Assembly: GCA_036554285.1 (NCBI GenBank)
Contig: DATBNO010000032.1
Coordinates: 1-64,000, forward strand
DNA from: JADGGM01 sp025449955
GTDB lineage: Bacteria > Gemmatimonadota > Gemmatimonadetes > Gemmatimonadales > Gemmatimonadaceae
Length of the DNA: 64,000 bases
Direction: 5' to 3'
Under the pieces are notes generated by a model that was not told where the DNA came from, searched no databases, and worked only from the letters and a program-made list of their open reading frames with translations. Of the stretch, positions 23,557 through 32,934 are shown piece by piece. Within the stretch, counting starts at the first letter, position 1. Every line of letters starts with the position of its first letter. The position numbers were made by a program, and so were the translations under genes.

Positions 23557-25809
23557 CTAACGGGTGCCGTCGCTGATCAAACCGAGTGCCGCCAGGGCAT
23601 CGATGAGGCTGCGGAGCGAGTCGGCCGCGGTTCCGCCCGTGACCCGCGGCCTGGCGACCGGCGCCGCGCCGAAAAATCCCACCCGCGCGCCCGCACCGGT
23701 AGCGACGCCCAGGGAACCCGGCATGTGAATGGTTCCGTCGGCCGCGCGCGCGAGCGCGGCGTCGGGGCGCGCGCCGAACTCGCCTAACGATACCGACGGC
23801 CCGGCGGACGCGCCGGGCGGCGCCAGGACGATTGGACCCGGCCACATCGCCGACACCGTCGCGCCGGCGTAGGTGAGCTCGCAGAACCCTTCCACCGTGG
23901 CGTGCACGTTCGTCGCGTGCTCGGCGACGACCAATGACCGATCGATCGTCCCACCGGCCAGCGCCACGCCGCTCACGCGCAGCACCGCGCCCTCTTTGGC
24001 CACGCGAATGACGGGCCGGATGAACAGGTCCCACTGGGTCGTCGTGTCGGGCGCGGTCGCGAGCGGCTCGCGAAACGCCAGCATGTCGGCGGTGTTGTCG
24101 CTCACCTCCGCCGTCTGTCCCTGCCCCGTGCCGCCGGTCGCGATCCACGTCCAGCCGCCGAACCGGTGCGGCGCCCAACCGGCGCCGGCGCGCGTGATCG
24201 ACGTCCGCGTGGCCGACGTCGTGGATTGCTTGAGCAGCGTGGGCGGATTCAGCACGCGGATGCCGGACAGGTCGGTGTAGTGCGCCGCCGTGGTAATGAC
24301 GTCGCCGCCGGACTCGACCTGGCTCGCGTTAGGCAGGAGCGCCGGCGAATCGATTTCGATGTCGGCGACGCGAATCGACCAGAATACGCTGTACGGATTG
24401 TACGCGTACTCGAGGAACGCGCGGCTGTTCTCGGAGCGGATGCCGGACACGGTGAAGTAGCCCTGCAAGCCGTTCACGATCTGGATGTCGGCGCGCCCCG
24501 CCGTTTGCAGCGTGCCACCGTAGATCGCGACGTTGGTCGCGCGCACCGACACGTTGTAGCCGTAACGGACGGCATCGATGCCGTGCACGGTGTGATTGAG
24601 GTTGTTGGCGAACGTGCCGGTGCCGAACACCCACCCGTTGCGATACCACGGTCCGGGGTAGTCCGGCCCTCCGCCGCCGCGCGCGCGACAGTTCACGAAC
24701 TCGGTGATGTCTTCCTGGAAATTGTCGTAGCGGTCGTCGAGGCCGCCGATCTGCCAGGCGGCCTCCCACGTTAGGCCGCCGACCTTCATGAACGCGAAGC
24801 TGGTGGACGACGAGCCGCGCGCCGTGAGCTCGGGGTTGCGATGATAATAGATGCCGGTGTATGCACCGGCGTCCGTCGCGCCCTCGACACTGAAACGGTC
24901 GAACGAGCCCTCGAAGCACCCGTCCAGATCGAGAATGGATTCCGGCAACACGACGAACGTCGTCGTCGCATCGGGGGCAATCTGCAGCGCGCGCGTGAAG
25001 GTGATCGCATCGCCGGTGTTCCGGGCGATCTTGGCGGTCTGGCCCGCGCCCGTGCCGGCTGTCATACACACCCACATGTCGCGAAGCTCGCCATCTTTCC
25101 ACGGCGGACCCGATCGCGCGATCGTGAGCGTCGTGCCGCCCGTGGCGTGCATGGTGGTTCTCCCGTGCGAGCGAATCACGGAATTCTCCATGCCCGCGCC
25201 GGTGATCGAGAATCCTTCGACGCTCACGATGCGGAGCGGTTGCGTGACGCGGTACACGGCGCCCGCGCCTAACCGAATGCGCGCGGTGGCCCACCGGGGC
25301 GGTCCCTTGGTGGTCGGGAGCGCGGCGCCGCGCGGCGGGAGCGACGTGAATGCTTCGTAGGGCGAGCCGCAGCACGCGTCGATGCACGCTTGCAGAGCCA
25401 GGGTGTCGTCGGCCGTGCCGTCGCCGCGCGCGCCCCACCATTCGGGGAGCACGTCGGGCACGAGCGCGGCACGGGTGTTGACGCCGGTGACGTTGGGCGC
25501 GATGAACCGCACCGTTAGGCCGGCGCCGAAGATCTGATGCGTGCCGGCCTGCAGGCCGCCGCGCAGCATCACGGTTGGCGCCGTGCCGGCGCGGGCGGCG
25601 AGTCGCGCACCGTGCGCGAACCACATCGTGATGTACCGCGGGATCTCGAGGTCGGCGGCGAGCGCGAAATCGCCCGGGGGGAAGTACATCGTACCGCCCG
25701 AGGCCGGGATCGTTTTCGCGAGCTCGCGGAGCGCGCCCGACACGTCGCCCGAGACGCCGCTGGCTGCACCGTGCGCCGTCACATCGAAGAGGCCGCCGAA
25801 ATCAGTCAT
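23557..25809 (-). CDS. right-handed beta-helix protein with phage tailspike-like C-terminus
   Basis: A 750-residue protein. An N-terminal pectate-lyase-3-like segment (TIPASGGTMYFPPGDFAL at about 33-50) and a second one (EWWGARGDGTADDTLALQACID) lead into a parallel beta-helix. A module with the pattern GTGxGQTAxIxxNT...F..PL..APDxTT occurs twice (about 245-290 and 555-600); such modules are common in phage tail proteins. The C-terminus GFFGAAPVARPRVTGG, followed by a Leu/Ala helix ending LGLISDGTR, is the classic end of phage tail fibres. No signal peptide and no other phage gene is near. It may be a domesticated tailspike or glycan-binding depolymerase. Confidence 0.85.
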   Translation of the reverse strand: MTDFGGLFDVTAHGAASGVSGDVSGALRELAKTIPASGGTMYFPPGDFALAADLEIPRYITMWFAHGARLAARAGTAPTVMLRGGLQAGTHQIFGAGLTVRFIAPNVTGVNTRAALVPDVLPEWWGARGDGTADDTLALQACIDACCGSPYEAFTSLPPRGAALPTTKGPPRWATARIRLGAGAVYRVTQPLRIVSVEGFSITGAGMENSVIRSHGRTTMHATGGTTLTIARSGPPWKDGELRDMWVCMTAGTGAGQTAKIARNTGDAITFTRALQIAPDATTTFVVLPESILDLDGCFEGSFDRFSVEGATDAGAYTGIYYHRNPELTARGSSSTSFAFMKVGGLTWEAAWQIGGLDDRYDNFQEDITEFVNCRARGGGGPDYPGPWYRNGWVFGTGTFANNLNHTVHGIDAVRYGYNVSVRATNVAIYGGTLQTAGRADIQIVNGLQGYFTVSGIRSENSRAFLEYAYNPYSVFWSIRVADIEIDSPALLPNASQVESGGDVITTAAHYTDLSGIRVLNPPTLLKQSTTSATRTSITRAGAGWAPHRFGGWTWIATGGTGQGQTAEVSDNTADMLAFREPLATAPDTTTQWDLFIRPVIRVAKEGAVLRVSGVALAGGTIDRSLVVAEHATNVHATVEGFCELTYAGATVSAMWPGPIVLAPPGASAGPSVSLGEFGARPDAALARAADGTIHMPGSLGVATGAGARVGFFGAAPVARPRVTGGTAADSLRSLIDALAALGLISDGTR

Positions 25810-25929
25810 GGCTTGCCAATGTGCGTGGCTGCGATGATGTCGGGAAGGATTCGATCACAGATCTTGCGCGGGCCCGCTACATCCTGCGCGCGTGAACCCT
25901 TGCATTCGTCTTCAGCCGAGCCGAGCCTT

Positions 25930-26508
25930 ATGGGTATGCCAGCTACTGGACATCGGTGGACCGCGGACGAGGTGCGGGCCCTCCCTGACGACGGCAATCG
26001 CTACGAGCTCATCTCCGGTCAGCTCGTCGTGACGCCGTCGCCGCGCGGCATCCATCAGGTGGCTGTCTCCGAGTTCTCGTGGAGAATCCGCTCATGGCTC
26101 GAGCGCACCGGTGCCGGCCGGATTCTGGCCTCGCCGGCCGACATCTCGTTAGGCGAGGACGAGGTGCTGCAGCCGGACCTCTTCATCTACCGCACCGCCA
26201 CCGGCAAGCACTTGCGCGATTGGAGCGACATTACGGCGCTGGTGCTGGTCATCGAGGTGCTCTCATCATCGTCCGCACGCTACGACCGGCAGGTCAAGCG
26301 GCGTCGCTATCAACGCGCTCGAGTTCCCGAATACTGGATCGTCGATCTGGATGCACGCCTCATCGAACGCTGGCGGCCGGACGACGAACGACCTGAAATC
26401 ATTGGGGAGAGGCTCACGTGGGAAGCCGTGCCCGGCGCCGGCGCGCTCGAGCTCGACCTCAGAGCGCTGTTTGCGGAGATCTGGGGCGACGAGCCGTCGC
26501 CCAGCTGA
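25930..26508 (+). CDS. Uma2-family (DUF820) PD-(D/E)XK nuclease-like protein
   Basis: A 192-residue protein. The restriction-endonuclease-like core is visible as LQPDLFIY, VIEVLSSSS and DRQVKRRRYQ, followed by VPEYWIVD, the DUF820/Uma2 signature. Uma2 proteins are abundant in cyanobacteria and other multicellular or stress-tolerant bacteria and have no settled role. The start is ATG 25930; ATG 25936 is also possible. The last 50 bases overlap the 3' end of the opposing symporter gene. Confidence 0.87.
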   Translation: MGMPATGHRWTADEVRALPDDGNRYELISGQLVVTPSPRGIHQVAVSEFSWRIRSWLERTGAGRILASPADISLGEDEVLQPDLFIYRTATGKHLRDWSDITALVLVIEVLSSSSARYDRQVKRRRYQRARVPEYWIVDLDARLIERWRPDDERPEIIGERLTWEAVPGAGALELDLRALFAEIWGDEPSPS

Positions 26509-27928
26509 CCGCGAGCAGCACTGCCACGTTCACGACCATGGCCACGATCCCGACGTTGAGGTCGGTGATCACCGCGGGCCACGACGGAAAGAGCGACCCC
26601 ATCGTCGCGCCGGTGAGCGTGAGGGCGACGACCGTCGCCTCCCCCGCCAGAATGCCGGCCATCGCGCCCTGGCGCGTCGCGATCGGCCGGTTAGGCAGGC
26701 TCAACACCAGCGCCGGGAAGAGCTGCGTCACCACGTTGTACGCGGCGAGCAGCAACAGCACGAGCGTCGAGCCGCCGCGGAGCGTGAGCACCACCGACAC
26801 GAGTGCCACCACCGGCACCAGCGCGCGTGCCAGCCCGGTAACCTGCGAATCGGGCACGTCGCGCCGCACGAGCTTGGCGTACACGTTCTTCGAGAGAATC
26901 GTGCACGCCGACATGAGGAGCATCGACCCCGGCACGAGCGCGGTGAGCAGCCCCGCCGCGCCCACCACGCCCAGCATCCACGGCCCGAACGCGTGGTCGG
27001 TCACCCGCAGCAACGACAAGTCGACCGACGTCCCCGTTAGGCCTGGGACCTCGAGCAGCGCCGCGAATCCGGTGAAGAACACGAACAGCAGCACCAGCTG
27101 ATAGAGCGGCATCAGCACGGCGTTGCGGCGGAACACGTTTTCGTTGCGCGCGGTGTAGCACGATCCGAACGTGTGGGGCCACATGTAGAAACCCAGCGTC
27201 GTGAGCACCACGGTCGAGATGAACCAGGCGGGACTCATGCCCGTCCGCGGCAGCGTGAGAAAGCCGGGATGCGCGCGATCGATTTGGGCGAACATCTGGT
27301 CGAAACCGCCGTGCAGGTGCGCGGGCAGGTACGTGCCCAACACCAGCGCCACGCCGAGGATCATGATGTCCTTGAGCACGGCGGTCCATGCCGATCCGCG
27401 CACGCCGGACACCACCACGTACGTCACCAGCACCAGGCTCCCTGCCCAGACGGCCTCTGTCGACGAGATCGCGCCGGCCGACGCCTCGGACACGATGATG
27501 CCGAGTCCCTTGAGCTGGAGCACGAGGTACGGGATCATCGCCGCCACGCTCACCAGCGATACGACGATGCCTAACGACTCGCTCCCGTATTTGCGGACGA
27601 AGAAGTCGGCCTGGGACACCAGCGCGTGCGCGTTGGCGTAGCGCCACACCACGGGCAGGAGGAAATACGACATCCCGTACGCGAGCGTTCCGTAGCACAG
27701 GATATAGAATGCCGGCGCGCCCTTGCCGTAGGCCCAGCCGCTGCCGCCCAGGAACGTGAACGTGGTGTAGATCTCGCCGGCCATCAGCACGAACACGAAG
27801 ATCGTGCCGAAGCCGCGGCCGCCGACGCTCCACTGCTCGAGCGTCATCGGGTGGCCGCGCCGGGCGCGGATGCCTAACGCAAGCGCGATCGCGAAGGAGG
27901 CGGCGATGAGCAACAGCGCCGGATTCAC
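26459..27928 (-). CDS. sodium:solute symporter (SSF family)
   Basis: A 489-residue protein with about 13 membrane helices of the SSF (LeuT-fold) superfamily. The family region near GGRGFGTIFVF and the helix pair around AAMIPYLVLQLKGLG are recognisable. The ATG overlaps the stop of a DUF3311 protein by four bases, and DUF3311 next to an SSF gene is a recurring pairing. The 3' end overlaps the opposing Uma2 gene by 50 bases. With the M20 amidohydrolase upstream it may import an N-acylated or amide substrate; this is inference. Confidence 0.9.
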   Translation of the reverse strand: MNPALLLIAASFAIALALGIRARRGHPMTLEQWSVGGRGFGTIFVFVLMAGEIYTTFTFLGGSGWAYGKGAPAFYILCYGTLAYGMSYFLLPVVWRYANAHALVSQADFFVRKYGSESLGIVVSLVSVAAMIPYLVLQLKGLGIIVSEASAGAISSTEAVWAGSLVLVTYVVVSGVRGSAWTAVLKDIMILGVALVLGTYLPAHLHGGFDQMFAQIDRAHPGFLTLPRTGMSPAWFISTVVLTTLGFYMWPHTFGSCYTARNENVFRRNAVLMPLYQLVLLFVFFTGFAALLEVPGLTGTSVDLSLLRVTDHAFGPWMLGVVGAAGLLTALVPGSMLLMSACTILSKNVYAKLVRRDVPDSQVTGLARALVPVVALVSVVLTLRGGSTLVLLLLAAYNVVTQLFPALVLSLPNRPIATRQGAMAGILAGEATVVALTLTGATMGSLFPSWPAVITDLNVGIVAMVVNVAVLLAVSWATARRPRSPQTAL

Positions 27929-28134
27929 GACCGGCCGCGGCCCGCGTCCCGCTCACGCGCCCGGTCGAGCGCGTAAATGGTGCCCATGATGACCGACGTG
28001 AGCACCACCCACGCCGTGACCCAGAACAGCAGAAAGGGTAGTCCGAAGACGTACGGCCTGACGCGGTTGGCGAACGGCACGCCGCCCAGCATGCCGATGG
28101 CCGGCGCGATGGCCAGCCATCGGTACAACCTCAC
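27925..28134 (-). CDS. DUF3311 small membrane protein
   Basis: A 69-residue protein with two membrane helices and a charged tail (RARERDAGRGRS). DUF3311 proteins are found directly upstream of SSF symporters and are thought to be accessory subunits. Its GTG start overlaps the amidohydrolase stop (GTGA), and its stop overlaps the symporter ATG, so three genes are translationally linked. Confidence 0.85.
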   Translation of the reverse strand: MRLYRWLAIAPAIGMLGGVPFANRVRPYVFGLPFLLFWVTAWVVLTSVIMGTIYALDRARERDAGRGRS

Positions 28135-29333
28135 GCGGCGCGACCCAGGTACTCGAGCGCGGCGCCGATGAAAATCGCCACGCCCGACTCGAGCGCGCGC
28201 TCATCGATGTCGAAGCGCTCGTGATGGTGCGGGTGCACGATGCCCCGCGCCTCGTTCCGCGCGCCGATGAAAAAGAAGCAACCGGGGGTCTTCTGCAGGT
28301 AGGCCGAAAAATCTTCGCCGCCCATCGTCGGCCGCGCCTCGGCCAACGCGGCCGCGCCTAACGTATGTTCGACCACGCGCTGCATGAACGCCGTCGCCCG
28401 CGCCTCGTTCACGACCGGCCGGTAGCCGCGGTCGAACTTGAGGGCGTACGCGGCGCCGTGCGCCGTCGTCACGCCCTTCACGATCCGCTCGAGCAGCGCC
28501 GGAATCTGCTCCCGCAGTCCGCGGTCGAACGTCCGGATCGTGCCGGCGAGCTCCACCGATCCCGGCAGCACGTTGTACGTCGTCCCGCCCACGATGCGCG
28601 TCACCGAGACCACGGCCCGCTCGATCGGATCGACGTTGCGCGACACGATGTGCTGCAGGTTGGTCACCACCTGCGCCGCCACCGCGATCGCATCCACTGT
28701 CTCGTGCGGCGCCGCGGCGTGTCCGCCCTGCCCCTGGATCACGAGATCGAACACGTCGGGCGACGCCATGAGCGGACCCGACGCCACGCCGACCTTGCCG
28801 AATTCCATCGGCAGCCAGAGGTGCGTGCCGATCACCATGTCCACGCCATCCATGACGCCGGCGGCGACCATCTCTTCGGCGCCGCCCGGATACAACTCCT
28901 CGGCGTGCTGGAAGAGAAACCGCACCTCGCCGTGCAACCGCTCGCGCAATTGGCCTAACGCAGTGGCGGCGCCTAGCAGCATGGCGGTGTGGCCATCGTG
29001 TCCGCACGCGTGCATCACGCCGGGCGCGCGCGACGCATACTCGGCCTCGCTCTTCTCGAGAATCGGCAGCGCGTCCATGTCGGCACGCACCGCCAGGACG
29101 GGCCCGTCGTGCATCCCGCGCAGTCTCGCCACGACGCTCGTCTTCGTGGGACGCGACAACTCGAAGCCGCCCATCGCGCGAACCGTGTCGTACACGAACT
29201 GCGCAGTCTGCTCCTCGTGATACGAGAGCTCGGGATGCATGTGCAGGTGTCGCCGCCAACCGACCACGGTGTCGCGCAGCCTTGCCGCGTGCTGCGCCGG
29301 CGACAGGTTGGACACGGGAAGCGTCGATGTCAT
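28131..29333 (-). CDS. M20 family amidohydrolase (HipO/IAA-amino-acid hydrolase type)
   Basis: A 400-residue zinc-dependent amidohydrolase. Metal ligands lie in HACGHDGH, HAEELYPGG and TMGGEDFS, and the dimerisation domain contains GQGGHAAAPHE. This class cleaves N-acyl amino acids (hippurate, N-acetyl amino acids). No signal peptide is seen, so it acts in the cytoplasm. It heads a coupled set with DUF3311 and the symporter, which suggests uptake followed by hydrolysis of an N-acyl compound. Confidence 0.93.
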   Translation of the reverse strand: MTSTLPVSNLSPAQHAARLRDTVVGWRRHLHMHPELSYHEEQTAQFVYDTVRAMGGFELSRPTKTSVVARLRGMHDGPVLAVRADMDALPILEKSEAEYASRAPGVMHACGHDGHTAMLLGAATALGQLRERLHGEVRFLFQHAEELYPGGAEEMVAAGVMDGVDMVIGTHLWLPMEFGKVGVASGPLMASPDVFDLVIQGQGGHAAAPHETVDAIAVAAQVVTNLQHIVSRNVDPIERAVVSVTRIVGGTTYNVLPGSVELAGTIRTFDRGLREQIPALLERIVKGVTTAHGAAYALKFDRGYRPVVNEARATAFMQRVVEHTLGAAALAEARPTMGGEDFSAYLQKTPGCFFFIGARNEARGIVHPHHHERFDIDERALESGVAIFIGAALEYLGRAA

Positions 29334-29411
29334 CGATGTCTCTCCTCTCGAACGTCGAACGTCATGAGGCGAATGTGACCGTCATCCCACGCCAATGCCA
29401 GCCCCGGTCCA

Positions 29412-30614
29412 TCATGCCGCGGCCTGCACGACCTCGAGCGGCGCGGACGGCCGATCCCAAAACAACAGCGCGAGGATCGCCGCCACCATCTGCGACGCGA
29501 CCACGAGCGCGACACAGCCGGCCCAGCCGGCGCGCTCCCACACGAGCCCCGGCACCACGCCGCCCACGCTGCCGCCCAGATAGTACACCGTCACGTACGC
29601 GCCCGACGCGAGCGCGCGGAGCGCCGGCGACGAGGCCACACGCAAGTAGCTCGTGGCCGCGGCCTGACAGATGAAGATGGCGGAGCACGCGATCGCGAGT
29701 CCGGCGATCACGAGCGACAACGCGCGGCCGAGCGTGAGCAGCGCGCCGAGGGTGCCGGTGGCGAGCGCGCCCACGAGCACGACGCGTGGTCCAAGGCGAT
29801 CGATGAACCGGCCGGCGATCGGCGTGGCCACGGCACCCACGAGGTAGACGGCGAACACGCCGCTCACGGCCGCTGTGCCTAACGAAAACGGCGGCGCGCT
29901 CAAGTAGAACGTCACGTACGTGAACAGCGCCACCAACGTGAACAGCACGTTGAATCCGATCGCGTACGTGGCCACGAGCCGCCGGCCGCGGAGGCCCGCG
30001 AGCGGCGCGGCGGGCCCGGCACCCGCGCGCGGCGTGTGGTGGCGCGACGCCGGCAGCCACCGCCACACCGCCGCGGCGCCGGCGAGATTGATCACGCCTA
30101 ACACGACGAACGCCTCGCGCCACCCGGCGTGCGCCGCGACCAACCCGGTGAGAATCCGCCCGCTCAATCCGCCTAACACAGTCCCCGTCACGAACGCCGC
30201 CATGACCGTGCCCACGCGGCCGGGACCGGCTTCCTCGGTCACGTATGCCAGCGCGATCACGTACACACCTGGCGTCGTGGCGCCCTGCAGAAATCGCCAA
30301 CAGATGAGCGCGCCAAGCCCCGGCGACGTCGCCGCGAGCAGCGTCGGAATCGCCAGCGCGACGATCGCCAACACGATCACGCTTTTCCGCCGCGCCCGGT
30401 CGCCCAGCGCACCGACAAACGGCGCCACCATCGCCACCGCGATCGTCGACGCGCTCACCGTCAGACCAGCCTCTGCCTTGGTCGCGTGAAACAACGTCTC
30501 GAACAGCGGCAGCACCGGCTGCGTCGCGTACAAATCGAGAAACGTGCAGAATCCCGCGAACGAGATGGCGAGCATGCCGGCGCGATCGAGACCCGGCCGC
30601 GTGACACGGGTCAT
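29412..30614 (-). CDS. MFS transporter (YnfM-like)
   Basis: A 400-residue protein with 12 membrane helices and MFS motif A-like loop GALGDRARRKSV between helices 2 and 3. The N-terminal FLDLYATQPVLP and the layout resemble YnfM/YgaY-type drug or metabolite exporters. It lies 78 bases upstream of the amidohydrolase gene and is probably part of the same transcription unit. Its substrate is unknown. Confidence 0.88.
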   Translation of the reverse strand: MTRVTRPGLDRAGMLAISFAGFCTFLDLYATQPVLPLFETLFHATKAEAGLTVSASTIAVAMVAPFVGALGDRARRKSVIVLAIVALAIPTLLAATSPGLGALICWRFLQGATTPGVYVIALAYVTEEAGPGRVGTVMAAFVTGTVLGGLSGRILTGLVAAHAGWREAFVVLGVINLAGAAAVWRWLPASRHHTPRAGAGPAAPLAGLRGRRLVATYAIGFNVLFTLVALFTYVTFYLSAPPFSLGTAAVSGVFAVYLVGAVATPIAGRFIDRLGPRVVLVGALATGTLGALLTLGRALSLVIAGLAIACSAIFICQAAATSYLRVASSPALRALASGAYVTVYYLGGSVGGVVPGLVWERAGWAGCVALVVASQMVAAILALLFWDRPSAPLEVVQAAA

Positions 30615-30670
30615 GATGCGCCGCCGTCAGCTCCGCACCGGGCACTGGCGAAAGGCCGATCAGTCCGCGT

Positions 30671-30676
30671 TATATT
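30671..30676 (+). promoter_or_regulatory. putative -10 (TATATT) for the VOC gene
   Basis: An isolated AT-rich hexamer 40 bases before the VOC gene in otherwise GC-rich sequence, in the gap between divergent genes. No matching -35 is evident. Confidence 0.3.
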
Positions 30677-30715
30677 CCCCGCACGCACCGGTGACCCTCG
30701 CGCGGTGGTGCACCA

Positions 30716-31261
30716 ATGAATGATTTCCACGTGACGCTCGGCCACGCACACCTGAAGGTGCGAGACCTCGAGCGCGCCATCTCGTTCTACACGCAGTTCC
30801 TCGGCCTTCGCCTTACGGAACGCGTCGGGAGCCAGTTCGCGTTTCTCTCCGGGGGCACACTCCATCACGATCTCGCGCTGCAAGCGTTGGGCTCCGCGGC
30901 GCCGGGCACGCCGCGACACGCAGTCGGCTTGTTCCATCTCGCATTCGAGGTGCCCGACCGACAGACGTTCGCCGCCGCATATCACGCGCTCGATGCGGGC
31001 GGCATCCCGGTCGCGGCCGTCGATCACGGCATCAGTTGGGCAATGTACTTCGCCGATCCCGACGGCAACGGCCTCGAGATCTACTGGGACACGCGACACG
31101 AGCCGCACGGCGCGCAAACGTGGAACGGGCGGAGCGACCTGCTCAACGCCCAACGGATCGACGGCGTCGCCGCGCCGAGCGGGCCTAACGTGGTCGTGAA
31201 TCCGTCGCTCACTCGAGATGCCGGAGAAACCGCTCCGGGCTGGCGAGAAACTCGCGCGTGA
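30716..31261 (+). CDS. VOC/glyoxalase-fold protein (catechol dioxygenase-like)
   Basis: A 181-residue protein of the vicinal-oxygen-chelate superfamily. Candidate metal ligands are H10 (LGHAHLKV), a His in LFHLAFEV and Glu in GLEIYWD. The length fits two beta-alpha-beta-beta-beta modules, as in small CatE-type proteins. It stands alone between divergent genes, and its last 53 bases overlap the opposing ATPase gene. The reaction cannot be assigned from sequence. Confidence 0.85.
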   Translation: MNDFHVTLGHAHLKVRDLERAISFYTQFLGLRLTERVGSQFAFLSGGTLHHDLALQALGSAAPGTPRHAVGLFHLAFEVPDRQTFAAAYHALDAGGIPVAAVDHGISWAMYFADPDGNGLEIYWDTRHEPHGAQTWNGRSDLLNAQRIDGVAAPSGPNVVVNPSLTRDAGETAPGWRETRA

Positions 31262-32024
31262 GCGAGACGTGCTCCAAGCGCTCGTACTGCACGGCGGCCA
31301 CGGGACTCTCATCGAAGCTGTAGATCCGCGCGCCGGGAAACGCGAGCAGGATCGGCGAGTGTGTGGCCACGATGAACTGGGCCTCCTGCCGCACCATGTC
31401 GAGCATCATCGCGAGCAACGCCAGCTGACTCTGCGGTGAGAGCGGCGCCTCGGGCTCGTCGAGCAGGTACAGCCCCGCCGGCACGAACCGCGCTTGAAAG
31501 AGTTTGAGAAAACTCTGACCGTGCGAATTCGCGTCGAGATTGACGCCGTACCGCTGCTCCATTTCGGCGAGGGACGTCCGCACCGGACCGGCGGCGAGAC
31601 CTTTGGCGTACGATGAGCGACCCTCGTACTCGACCTCGATCTCCTGCAGCCGCGCCAGCAACTCCGCACGTTCGCGAGAAAGACGCCGCGTGTAGCCGAA
31701 GAAATCTTCGGCGCGCAGAAAGAATCCGCGCGCGGTGCGCTGCGCCCACGAAAGCCGCAGCGCGCGCGCCAGCCGCCGTTGGGCATCGAGCGTCGTGTCG
31801 CGGTCCACATCTTCACTGCCCACCGAAGGGAGTCCTGCAGCGGCGGCGATGCCCTCGAGCAACGTCGACTTGCCGGAGCCGTTCTCGCCCACGAAGAAGG
31901 TGACCGGCGCCGACATGTCGAGCACCGGCAGCGATCGGATCGCGGGCACGGTGAACGGGAACGTCTCCACCGCGGGCGCATTCGCCGGCGGCGGACGACG
32001 CGTGATCGTGAGCAGGTGCGTCAC
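31209..32024 (-). CDS. AAA-family ABC-type ATPase (predicted ATPase, COG3910-like)
   Basis: A 271-residue soluble ATPase of the ABC/RecF-like group. Walker A is GENGSGKST, Walker B LYLLDEPE, the H-loop VATHSP, and the helical insert between them carries RRLSRER. There is no transmembrane partner gene. Such stand-alone ATPases are common and uncharacterised; some belong to defence or repair pairs, but no effector gene is adjacent here. GTG 32024 is the start. It follows the 128-residue protein gene's stop by six bases on the same strand. Confidence 0.85.
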   Translation of the reverse strand: MTHLLTITRRPPPANAPAVETFPFTVPAIRSLPVLDMSAPVTFFVGENGSGKSTLLEGIAAAAGLPSVGSEDVDRDTTLDAQRRLARALRLSWAQRTARGFFLRAEDFFGYTRRLSRERAELLARLQEIEVEYEGRSSYAKGLAAGPVRTSLAEMEQRYGVNLDANSHGQSFLKLFQARFVPAGLYLLDEPEAPLSPQSQLALLAMMLDMVRQEAQFIVATHSPILLAFPGARIYSFDESPVAAVQYERLEHVSLTREFLASPERFLRHLE

Positions 32025-32030
32025 GCGTGC

Positions 32031-32417
32031 CTAACGATGCGTGCCGGCCCTCCCTCCGCCCTCGCGCCCGCGACGCTGCACGCGCATTGTCGCCTCGTCA
32101 ATGCGCCCCAAGTATTCCGCCACCGGCTCGTGTCCCTGCCGCTTCGGCAGCACGAACATGGGATCGTCCGGCTCGCGGGCGGTGCCGCTGTCCACGAAGA
32201 GATCACCGCCGTGCGCGTCCACCTCGTGCTCGAAACGCTCCACTGCGTCCTCGAGATCGCCGATCTCGCCGTCGCTTTCGGCGCCCGTGACCTGCACGCC
32301 GCGCGACTCGAGATGCGCGATGGTTTCCTGCCGCACGCGGAGTCGCTCCTCGCGCCGATGCGGATCGAGCGCTTCTTCGTGTTCCTCGTACGATTCCGGT
32401 TGTCTCGCGTCGGCCAT
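32031..32417 (-). CDS. small acidic hypothetical protein
   Basis: A 128-residue, highly charged protein (many Glu, Asp and Arg) with no membrane segment. GAGGTGATGTC before the ATG at 32417 provides a ribosome-binding site. The first 60 residues are helical and charged, with VQVTGAESDGEIGDLEDAVERF at the junction. No family is recognised. Its TAG stop lies in a GCCTAAC word, and it lies upstream of the ATPase gene, probably co-transcribed. Confidence 0.7.
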   Translation of the reverse strand: MADARQPESYEEHEEALDPHRREERLRVRQETIAHLESRGVQVTGAESDGEIGDLEDAVERFEHEVDAHGGDLFVDSGTAREPDDPMFVLPKRQGHEPVAEYLGRIDEATMRVQRRGREGGGRAGTHR

Positions 32418-32488
32418 GACATCACCTCGTGGGAGGATGGCGTTCCAAAGGACGATGGAGCCAATCGTCTGCGTCCCGCAAGGATTGG

Positions 32489-32776
32489 TCAGCGTTGCAT
32501 CTCTTCCGGCGTCAGCTCGAGCTCGTCCACGTAGCACCAGCCCCACTCTTCGCCGGGCTCGAAGCTCCGCATGATCGGGTGGTGCGTCTTGTGGAAGTGC
32601 TTGGTGGCGTGCTTGCCCGGCGACTGGTCGCAGCAGCCGACGTGGCCGCACTCGAGACAGAGTCGCAGGTGCACCCACCATCCGTTGGTGGCGAGACATT
32701 CTTCGCAACCTTGCGGCGTCTTGGGCTCGACGTCGCGGATCTGATCGAGGTGTGCGCATTGCGAGTGCGAGGCCAT
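32489..32776 (-). CDS. UBP-type zinc finger protein
   Basis: A 95-residue protein that is almost entirely a zf-UBP domain. Zinc ligands are seen in C7-H9, CEEC, CLECGHVGCC and H-x3-H (KHATKHFHKTHH). In eukaryotes this domain binds the free C-terminus of ubiquitin; bacterial stand-alone versions are widespread and of unknown function. The start at 32776 gives MASHSQCAHLDQ. Confidence 0.9.
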   Translation of the reverse strand: MASHSQCAHLDQIRDVEPKTPQGCEECLATNGWWVHLRLCLECGHVGCCDQSPGKHATKHFHKTHHPIMRSFEPGEEWGWCYVDELELTPEEMQR

Positions 32777-32934
32777 GACATCCTCCTCGTGAGTGTGCCG
32801 GGTCGCATAGTGGCGGTTCACCCGGCCATGCGACCTCAATGGGAAATGGAGTCGCGCGACTCGCGTTTTGGCAAGGATTGGGCGAGACACGGCACCGGAC
32901 GCGATGTGACCGGCACCCCGGCGGAGGTTGTCGA

